Origin: a bacterium
Lineage (GTDB): Bacteria > Elusimicrobiota > Elusimicrobia > Elusimicrobiales > UBA9959
NCBI GenBank assembly: GCA_021812825.1
Contig: JAKAMO010000002.1
Coordinates: 16,074 to 80,073, forward strand
DNA length: 64,000 nt
Reading direction: 5' to 3'
Shown: positions 44,941 to 53,000 of the stretch, piece by piece
Layout: every line of letters begins with the position of its first letter
Position numbering within the stretch: position 1 is the stretch's first letter
Notes under the pieces: model-generated
The model's database searches: none
What the model saw: only the letters and a program-made list of their open reading frames with translations
What the model was told of the DNA's origin: nothing
Position numbers and translations under genes: made by a program

Positions 44941-45075
44941 ATGAAAAAGAAAAAATATGAGAAGCCTTCCATCAAGACCGAGAAGGTCTTCGAGAAGGCC
45001 GCGCTGGCCTGCGGAAAGTGCACGAGCGGTCCCATAAGCCAGCTGGCCTGCAAGACCCTGAAGAAGTTCTCCTGA
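44941..45075 (+). CDS. 44-residue Cys-containing RiPP precursor peptide
   Basis: Small gene between pqqD-like and peptidase genes, one codon set of 44 residues ending in Ser. The N-terminal half is basic and carries Y6, P9, I11 and F17 in exactly the spacing of the lasso-peptide leader motif (Y-x2-P-x-L-x3-G-x-F), except that Lys15 replaces Gly. The C-terminal half holds C24, C27 and C37 separated by small residues, and the peptide ends 'LKKFS'. No ribosome binding site is clear, but the reading frame fits exactly between its neighbours (stop 2 bases before the peptidase ATG). I infer a leader of ~20 residues and a core with the three cysteines. Not homologous to any peptide I can name. Confidence 0.72.
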   Translation: MKKKKYEKPSIKTEKVFEKAALACGKCTSGPISQLACKTLKKFS

Positions 45076-45077
45076 AC

Positions 45078-45407
45078 ATGCCGGCCTGCTTCAGCCTGGA
45101 AGGCTCCAGCATGCTGCCGGTGTTCAGACCGGGCGAGCTGGTGCTGCTGAACGACGCAAAGCCTGGCCCAGGCGACTGCGCCGTATACCTGTTCAACGGG
45201 GCCAGGCTGCTGCACCGCGTGCTGGCCGTCACCGGAAAAGGGGCCTGGCTGGCCGACGACGCCGGCCGGCTGGAGAGGCATTTCGTTCAGTTCGGCGACA
45301 TCATCGGCACCGCGGTTTCCGGAGGCACGCTATCGCGGGGTAGGGTCGGGCTGGCCTATTCCATCTCGAGGCGGATTTTTTCCCGCCTTTTCCTTTCCCA
45401 TGGCTGA
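45078..45407 (+). CDS. minimal S24/S26-type (signal-peptidase-like) protease
   Basis: A 109-residue protein. 'EGSSMLPVFRPGELVLL' contains the nucleophile Ser11 in the SxM context of signal peptidases, and 'LLHRVLAV' gives His46 where bacterial type I enzymes have Lys, as in archaeal or ER-type and SipW enzymes (Ser-His). There is no clear N-terminal membrane anchor; the C-terminus 'IFSRLFLSHG' is amphipathic. Start ATG 45078 lies 2 bases after the peptide stop; the frame is open upstream but there it reads across the peptide gene. The position strongly suggests it removes the leader peptide. It overlaps the radical SAM gene by 8 bases. Confidence 0.82.
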   Translation: MPACFSLEGSSMLPVFRPGELVLLNDAKPGPGDCAVYLFNGARLLHRVLAVTGKGAWLADDAGRLERHFVQFGDIIGTAVSGGTLSRGRVGLAYSISRRIFSRLFLSHG

Positions 45408-46434
45408 CCGCCTGCCCTCGGCCAGACTGAACCGCCTGACGCTGGAGCGCAATATCCCGGTCTCGGTCACCGCGGAGCTCACCCGCCGTTGCCCTCTCTC
45501 CTGCGGGCATTGCTACCTGCCGGAGACGCGCGGCCGGGCGGGGGTCCCTGGTGAGCTGTCGGCCGCCGCCTGGAAGCGCATCCTTTCCGACCTGGCCCGG
45601 TCCGGCGGCCTTTATCTGACCTTCACCGGCGGGGAGCCGCTGCTGCGCGAGGACCTGGCGGAGCTCTGCCGCCACGCGTCCTCCCTCAGGTTCGACGTAA
45701 CCGTGTTCTCTACCGGCCTGGGCCTGACCCCGGCCCTGGCCAGTGAGCTTAAGGAAGCGGAGGTATCCTCTTTCGGGATAAGCTTCTATGGCCGCCCCGC
45801 CGTGCATGACCGGATCACCGGGTTCAAAGGCTCTTTCCGCCGCAGTCTGGCCGCGGCCAGGCTGCTGCGAAAAGCCGGGGTGCGGGTCAGGATGAAGTCG
45901 CCGTTGATGACCCTGAACGCGGGGCAGACCGGCTGGCTGACCCGCCTCTCCTCCGCGGAAGGCTTCGATGTCTCGTTCGACCCGGTTATAGCCCCGGCGA
46001 ACGACGGCCATCCCGGCGTTTCCTCTTTACGGCTCTCCGGACCTGCCCTGGCGCGGGCGGTCAGAGAGGTGCCTCCTCCCCCATTCCCCGCGGATGCCGC
46101 GGCGGGGCCCGGAGCTGACGGATTTATCTGCGGCGCCGGCCGCAACGTCTGCTCCGTGGACCCTTCCGGAGATCTTTATCCCTGCCTGCAGCTTCCGGTC
46201 AGGCTGGGGAACCTCGCGCGAAACGGATTTTCCTCCATATGGCGGAATTCTCCCTGGCTGAAAAAGTGGCGCCGGCTTTCCCTGGCAGACCAGAAAGACT
46301 GCGTTCAATGCCGCGACAGGGAGTATTGCAGTTTTTGTCCCGGCATCAGCCTGCTGGAGGAAGGGAATGTGCTCGCGCCGAACCGGGCGGCCTGCGAAAT
46401 GGCGGCTATTATGCGGCGCGCGGCCTGTGTATAA
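45400..46434 (+). CDS. radical SAM/SPASM peptide-modifying enzyme
   Basis: A 344-residue enzyme. The radical SAM cluster is C31-x3-C35-x2-C38 in 'RRCPLSCGHCYLPE'; 'TFTGGEPLLRED' binds SAM. The C-terminal SPASM domain supplies auxiliary-cluster cysteines: 'CGAGRNVCSVDPSGDLYPCLQL', then 'DCVQCRDREYCSFCPG' and a last Cys near the end. SPASM enzymes of this size (PqqE, AlbA, ranthipeptide and sactipeptide synthases) crosslink or epimerise ribosomal peptides. Since the neighbour peptide has three cysteines, thioether formation is a reasonable guess. It ends the cassette; there is no transporter gene next to it. Confidence 0.92.
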   Translation: MADRLPSARLNRLTLERNIPVSVTAELTRRCPLSCGHCYLPETRGRAGVPGELSAAAWKRILSDLARSGGLYLTFTGGEPLLREDLAELCRHASSLRFDVTVFSTGLGLTPALASELKEAEVSSFGISFYGRPAVHDRITGFKGSFRRSLAAARLLRKAGVRVRMKSPLMTLNAGQTGWLTRLSSAEGFDVSFDPVIAPANDGHPGVSSLRLSGPALARAVREVPPPPFPADAAAGPGADGFICGAGRNVCSVDPSGDLYPCLQLPVRLGNLARNGFSSIWRNSPWLKKWRRLSLADQKDCVQCRDREYCSFCPGISLLEEGNVLAPNRAACEMAAIMRRAACV

Positions 46435-46454
46435 TGTGTAACCTGTTCTGGGCC

Positions 46455-46482
46455 TTGACATCGTCCCGGCCTCTGCTATACT
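46455..46482 (+). promoter_or_regulatory. near-consensus sigma-70 promoter upstream of the Rrf2 gene
   Basis: Perfect TTGACA (46455-46460), 16-base spacer ending in TGC (extended -10), then TATACT (46477-46482). This is the best promoter in the window. The predicted start is near 46489. Confidence 0.85.
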
Positions 46483-46494
46483 ATTGATATCAAT
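46483..46494. promoter_or_regulatory. perfect 12-bp palindrome overlapping the transcription start
   Basis: ATTGATATCAAT lies immediately downstream of the -10 box and covers the predicted start site. A dimeric repressor bound here would block the promoter; the downstream Rrf2-type regulator is the obvious candidate. Confidence 0.6.
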
Positions 46495-46528
46495 GGACAG
46501 CGTGTCGGTTGCGGCTGTCCTTTTTTTT
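46495..46528 (+). terminator. intrinsic terminator at the very start of the Rrf2 transcript
   Basis: GGACAGC (46495-46501) pairs with GCTGTCC (46514-46520) around a 12-base loop and is followed by eight T. It begins about 6 bases after the predicted start site, so unattenuated transcription would give only a ~40-base RNA. It also stops read-through from the radical SAM cassette. Confidence 0.8.
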
Positions 46529-46587
46529 CGGTAGTCATCGGATAAAAAATATCCGATGACTGTTGGTCGCTGGAAAAAAACAGCCGC
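46511..46587. repeat. long imperfect inverted repeat overlapping the leader terminator
   Basis: The outer arms GCGGCTGT (46511-46518) and ACAGCCGC (46580-46587) pair, then T8 with the A-run at 46574-46580, and the inner arms AGTCATCGGATA (46533-46544) and TATCCGATGACT (46550-46561) are perfect with a 5-base A loop. The outer left arm is the same sequence as the 3' arm of the terminator, so the two structures exclude each other. Confidence 0.75.
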
Positions 46588-46627
46588 GTAGCGGCGATAC
46601 GGCTTGTAAGGCACCGGAGCTTTCTTT

Positions 46628-47038
46628 ATGAGGATGAACCGCACTTTGGCTTATGGATTGTCCTGCCTGCATTACCTGGGGCAGAACAACGGGGGCCAGT
46701 GGAACCAGGTGGCCGAGATCGCCCGCTTCCAGGGGCTGCCCGCGCCGTACTGCAACAAGGTGCTGCAGGCGCTGGTGCACGCGGGCTTCGTTGAGTCGCA
46801 GAAAGGCAAAGGCTACCGCCTGCGCAAGGACCTGGACGGCATCAGCGTCTGGCAGCTGATGGAGGCGTTCACCTTCAACGGGGCGCCGAAAGCGGAGAAG
46901 GCACAGGTCTCCAACAAGCTCTACGAGACGCTGCGCGCTGAGGTCAACCACTGGCTGGTGGGCCTTACGGTGCAGGATATAGTGGAGATGATGAAGGAAG
47001 AGGAGCGGCGCGCGCGCGAAGTGACGGCGGAGGACTGA
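46628..47038 (+). CDS. Rrf2-family transcriptional regulator
   Basis: A 136-residue winged-helix regulator: 'RTLAYGLSCLHYLG' at the start, 'VAEIARFQGLPAPYCNKVLQALVHAGFVESQKGKG' (shortened here to the helix-turn-helix idea) and 'YRLRKDLDGISVWQLMEA' are typical of Rrf2. The three clustered cysteines that bind the [2Fe-2S] cluster in IscR and NsrR are absent, so it probably does not sense through such a cluster. A strong promoter with a palindrome and an attenuator-like leader lies upstream, and the giant gene starts 11 bases downstream. CGGAG lies ~8 bases before the ATG. Confidence 0.88.
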   Translation: MRMNRTLAYGLSCLHYLGQNNGGQWNQVAEIARFQGLPAPYCNKVLQALVHAGFVESQKGKGYRLRKDLDGISVWQLMEAFTFNGAPKAEKAQVSNKLYETLRAEVNHWLVGLTVQDIVEMMKEEERRAREVTAED

Positions 47039-47049
47039 CTTTACAGGGT

Positions 47050-50000
47050 ATGTCTAAGGCTGCCGGATATTACGGAAGAGGGTGGCGGGCCGCTTTGCGG
47101 CCGCTGCTGCTGCTCTGCGCCGTGCTTTCGGCGTCGCCGGCCGCGGCCGATACCCGCATCAAGACCGTGGAGTACAATTTCGGCGGCTACTATTCCAATA
47201 CGGACAAGGCTTCGGGCTCGAAGACCACGTTCACCTCGCGCACCCTCAAGCTGCCGGAGAACGGGAAGGTCATACGCAGCGCCTGGCTGCATTACGAAGG
47301 CATAGCCGTCAGCGCCACCAACGTCAGCCCGCTGGTCATCTACTTCGACGCCGGCGCCGCCGCGAATACCGCCCGCTTTACCTCGGTCCAGTACACGGCC
47401 CAGTCCGGAGAGTCCATCCGGCTTTTCGCCAGGGCGGACGTCACGTCCGTCATTAACGCTCAGCTGGCCAACCTGGCCGCCGGGGCGCAGTTCACCGCCG
47501 GCGTGGCCATAACCGGCCCGGCCAGCAACATGCACAGCATGACGCTGTACGTCACCTACGAGTACGACGACCAGTCCCCGCAGGAGGTTAAGACCGTCCG
47601 CTTCCCTGTTTATTCCGACTATGTCAACGGCATAGCGGCCTATACCGCCCAGCAGCCGGCCGGTACCAAAACAATGCAGTACCTGGCCGAGATAGCGGAT
47701 TCCGGCTACAGCCTGCAGCAGCAGTGGGTGGAGTTGCGCGGCTTCAGGCAGTCCAACGGCGTCACCACCGACGGCACCATCTACGTCAATATAAACGGCG
47801 GCGCCAACGAGCCGACCATGAACATGGACGGCTCGCTTATCGATTCCTACGAATTCCGGTATCTCTCTAATTCCGACATCATGCCGGGCTTCTCTACAGG
47901 CACGGTGCAGAACCTGAACGTGGTCACCGTGCAGAGCCCCGTCAACACGCTTGGCGGCGAGGTGGTGCTGACCTATATAGCAAACTCCAACTCGGCCGTT
48001 AAGACCAAGACGGCCAAGACCTTCATAGGCCAGGGCCTGACCGCGGTCTCGAACGCGATACTGGGCGCCCAGGTGTTCCTGCGCGAGGAGGGTATAACCA
48101 TAAAGCGCGCCTACGCGCGCATAGTCGGGTCTTTCGATTCCACCACGAATACGGCGATGCCGGTGGATTCCTCCATAGGCGGCGTCCTCATGCCGCAGCG
48201 CTCCTACGCGGTGCAGTCGCAGTTCGCGCAGATCTCCGGCTACCAGTTCTTCCACGACATGACCTCGGCGGCCCAGGCGGCCGGCTGGAGCAACGGCCTC
48301 CAGGTGGGAACTACCATTTACGCGGCCGGCAGCGCCACCGGCGCGCAGGGGATGGAACTGATAATAACCTACGACTATACCAACGGCGCGGCGCACACGG
48401 ACGACTACGAGGTGCTGGCCGGCAACGACACCAACGGCACCGTGCCCAGCGACACCTTCGCCTTCGGGGCCTGGTACCCTGAGACCGAGGGTTCTAAAAC
48501 GCTGCGGGAGGCGTATACTTATACCGATTTCCTGAACAACCGCGGCACCACGCAGGATTTCAACACCACGGTGGATTTCAACGGCAACGCCCCGGAGACG
48601 GTCTTTCACCGCACCACCACCGAGGACTGCACGGTAAACCAGTTCTACCAGAACCTGGTGCAGTTCAGCACCTTCCCCGCCGTGGTCACCGCCAACTACG
48701 CTCTCAGCTCCACGCGCGGCCTTATCGGCGGCCGCGCGGCCATAAACTACAGTTTCGTGCCCTTCCCCAAGCTGCCGGTGTCGCTCGTACAGAAGGCCAA
48801 CGGCGCGGCCCTGGCGGCCGGAGCCTGGACCAACGCGCGGGAGCTGCGCTTCGAGGGCGTGCTGGCCAGCTCGATGAACGTGGACAATATCGCGCTGGTG
48901 GCGGAGGTGAAGCCGAACGCCTCTGTCTTCGACGAGAGCGCCCTTTCCACCGGCCCGGTCTTCAACTACAATACCGTGGCGGCCTCCAGTTACGCCGTGG
49001 TCTCGGGCCTGGTCTCCGGCACCGTCTATCATTGGCGGGCCGCCGGTTTCGGGGACGGCGGCCGCGGGCGCTGGGTGAACAGGGGCGGCAATCCGGACTT
49101 CGGCGTGGACTATTCCAGCCCGCCGGCGCCGGCCATGGCGGCCATAGTCCCGGCCGACAGGGTGAACCTGAACGCCAGCCCTGCTCTGCTCGACTGGGAG
49201 GACGTGACGGACATTGACGGCTCGGGCCTGAAGAACTACGAGCTGCAGGTGGCCACTTCCTCGGACTTCACGACCGTCACCTACAGCTCGAGCCCCCTGG
49301 CCTCAATGGCGCAGCCCGCCGCTCTGGCCCAGAACTACTATTACTGGCGCGTGCGGGCGCTGGACAACGCGGGTAACACCGGTATATATTCCTCCACGCG
49401 CGCCTTCCGGGTGGACCTCTCGACGCCGGTCATAGCCTCCAACATGGGGACAGGCGACCAGGTCTGGCGCAATACGAACAGCGGCCTCTACGACGTGGAC
49501 TTCAACGACGACGGCGGCTCGCTGATCTCGAAGCTGCAGGTGCGCGCCACTTCGGGGCCAGCGCAGACCGGCACCGACTTTAGCGGCGGCTGGGTGGACC
49601 TGTCTCTGACGATAAATGCCACCTATTACGCCACCGACTGGGCCCTGCCCGCCGCCTTCTGGACCAGCCTGCAGAGCTGGACCACCAACTATATCTCGGT
49701 AAGGGCCATAGATTACTCCACCAACACGGCGACGCTGTCGGACGCTTTCAAGGTCTTCAAGGACACGGTACCTCCCGTGGTGACCAACGGCGAGGCCGGG
49801 GGGGACCTGACCTGGCGCAAGGCCGGCCGCAGCTACAACGTGGACTTCGCCGACCCTTATTCTAAGCTGGCCGGGGCCGTCTACGCGGCCCGCGCGGCTG
49901 CCGGCGGCACTGGCGCGGTGCTCTTCTCCACCACGGCGCTGGCCGGCGTGGGCGGCGCTTCGTATACCGCGGACTGGTCGCTGAACTTTGCGGGACTGGG

Positions 50001-53000
50001 CGGTGACTCCACCAATTATATAACGGTGGAGGTCTACGACATAGCCGGCAACACCGCCACGGTTACCGACGCCTTCAGGGTGCTCAAGGACACCACGCCG
50101 CCGTCCTATACCAACAACGTCGCCGGCGGGGACCTGACCTGGCGCAAGGCCGCCGGCACCTCCTACGACTTCCGGTTCGCTGACTCCGCCGGCTCCTGGC
50201 TGAACGGCGCCGTCTACAGTGCCTGGACCGGGCCCGGCAACACCGGCGCGCTCAAAGTGTCCGCCGCTCCCGTTCCCGGCGTCTCCGGACCTTCTTACGT
50301 GACTCCCTGGCAGGTGGCTTTCGCCTCGCTGGCCGGAGACAGCACCAATTACATCACGGTGGAGTTCTATGACATGGCCGGGAACACCACCACCGTCACG
50401 GACGCTTTCAGGGTGCTCAAGGACACCACGGCGCCCTCGGTGCCTTCCCCGGTCTCTCCGGCGGACGGCTATAAGACCAACCTGGCGAACCTTTCATTCG
50501 ACTGGGGCGATTCCTCCGACGGGGCGGGCTCGGGCGTCACTAACTACCTGCTGCAGCTGGCCACCGCCGCGGATTTCACCACTATCTCCTATGCCAGCCA
50601 GCCGGTCGTCTCGGAGGCCTTCGTTCCGCTGGCGGCGCAGAACACCTATTACTGGCGCGTGGCCTCCAGCGACACGGCCGGGAATTATTCCGGTTTCAGC
50701 GCTTACCGCTCGCTGCTGGTGGACCTGTCCACGCCCACGATAACGGATTCCCAGAGCGGAGACTCGAAGTGGCGCGATTCCAACAGCGGACTGTACAGCG
50801 TGTTCTTCGACGACGCCGGCGGTTCGCTGCTCTCGTACTTCCAGATAAAGGTCACCAGCGGGCCTTCCCAGACCGGCACCACGCTCTACGACTGGACCAC
50901 CATCGCCTCCGGCATCAATTCCGCCTCTTATTCGTCGCAGTGGGCCCTGCCCGCGGCAGTATGGAACTCCATACCCAGCGGCACCACCGGCTACGTCAGC
51001 GCGCGCGCCTACGACAACGTGGGCAACTCCACCGCGTCCGCCAACGACCTGTTCTACGTGCTCAAGGACACGGTGCCGGCCACCATAACCGACTCGCAGG
51101 CCGGGGACGATACCTGGCGCAACTCCGGCCCGGGGGACATCTACAACGTCTCCTTCGCCGACACCGGCGGCTCGCTGCTTGACAGCATGCAGTACACGGC
51201 CTGGACCGGCCCCGGCCGCACCGGCACGAAGCGGCTGGACTGGACCTTCATCTCCTCCGGCCCCGCCGGCGTCCCGTCCTACGCCGCGCCGTGGGGCGTC
51301 TCCGTCTCCTCCTGGCCCGCCCTGGCCGAGGGCTATAACTACATCTCCGTGCGGGTCTGGGACGTGGCCGGCACCACCACCTCCCTCGACGACGTTTTCT
51401 ACGTGCTGAAGGACACCACCGCGCCCTCCGCCCAGAACGGCATGGCCGGCGGGGACGCTCTGTGGCAGAAGGACCCCGGCAAGCTCTACAACGTGGACTT
51501 CTACGACACCGGCGGCTCGCTGCTGAACTCGATAGAATACTCGGTCTGGTCGGAGCCTGGGCAGAAGGGCACGCAGCGCAAGACCTGGAGCCCCATAGTC
51601 ACCGCGCCGCTGGGCGCGGCCTCGTATGTTTCCGACTGGCCGGTGGACTTCACCTCCCTGGCCGAGGGCGCGGCCACCAACTATATCTCGCTGCGGTTCA
51701 CGGACCTCGCCGGCAATTCCTCCACCTACGCCGACGCCTTCTATGTCAGCAAGGACAAGACGCTGCCGGTCATAGTGGACAACCAGTTCGGGGACGATTC
51801 CTGGCGCAGTTCCTCCGGCACGGCCTACGACGTGGGCTTCGCGGACGCCGGCGGCTCGCTGCTCTCGAGCTTCGAGCTGAAGATAACGACCGGCCCCGCC
51901 CTGACGGGAACGCTGGTGCAGGACTGGACCGCGCAGCAGTCCGCCATAAATTCGGCCTCCTACCCGGCGGGCTGGAAGCTCGCGCAGGCGCAGTGGGCCG
52001 CGCTGCCGGCCGGCATCTCCTACGTTTCGGCCCGCGTCACGGACAACGCAGGCAACCAGCAGGCGAACAACGACGTCTTCTACGTCCTGAAGGACACCTC
52101 GCCGCCGTCCATAGCGGACAACCAGCCCGGGGACTCCTCCTGGCGCGCCGTCTCCGGCCTCTATAACGTGGACTTCGCCGACGAGGGAGGCTCGCTGCTC
52201 TCCGGCTTCCAGGTGAAGGCGACTACCGGCCCGGGGCAGACCGGGACGCTGGCGGCCGACTGGACCGACGCCGCGACCGGCATTAACGCGGCCTCCTATG
52301 CCGCCGACTGGCAGCTGCCCTCCGCCTTCTGGAACCTGCTGCCGTCCGGCACCAGCTATATCTCGGTACGGGTGTTCGACCATGCAGGCTCCACTGTCTC
52401 GCTTACCGACGCCTTCTACGTGCTTAAGGACACTTCCGCCCCCGTTATAGCCAACGGCCAGGCCGGCGACGACGCCTGGCGCCGCTTCGGCGGCACCGCC
52501 TACAGCGTGGGCTTCGGCGACGCCGGCGCCGGCCTCGCTTCGGCGGCCTACGAAGCCTGGACCGGGCCCGGGCTCACCGGCGTCAACGCGGTCCCGCTGA
52601 CGGCCATCCCCGGCGTTTCAGGAGCGGCCTACTCCACGCCCTGGAGCGTCGACTTCAGCCTGCTGGCGCAGGGCACCAACTACATCAGCGTCACGGTCAC
52701 CGACCAGCTGGGCCATTCCGCCGCGCTGCAGGACGCCTTCCGCGTGCTGAAGGACAACGGCTCGCCGGTCATCACCGACAACCAGGCCGGGGACGACGTC
52801 TGGCGCGGGACGGGCGGCACCCTGTACAACGTGGATTTCGGGGACCTCACCTCCGGCCTGACCACCGCGCAGTACCGCATGACATCCCTGCCGGCCCAGG
52901 GCGGCACGGTACTCAAGGACTGGACCGACATAGTCTCCTCCCCCGGAGGCCTTTCCTCCTACACTGCGGACTGGCCCGTAGATTTCGCGGCCATACCCAG

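Noticed and set aside
43841..46434. Ordinary lasso-peptide cluster
   Set aside because: HprK-like, PqqD-like and the leader motif fit, but no asparagine-synthetase-like cyclase or transglutaminase-like B2 protease is present, and a radical SAM/SPASM gene is.
46489..46627. Known riboswitch class in the Rrf2 leader
   Set aside because: The leader consists of a simple terminator hairpin and a nested inverted repeat; no conserved aptamer core that I know is visible.
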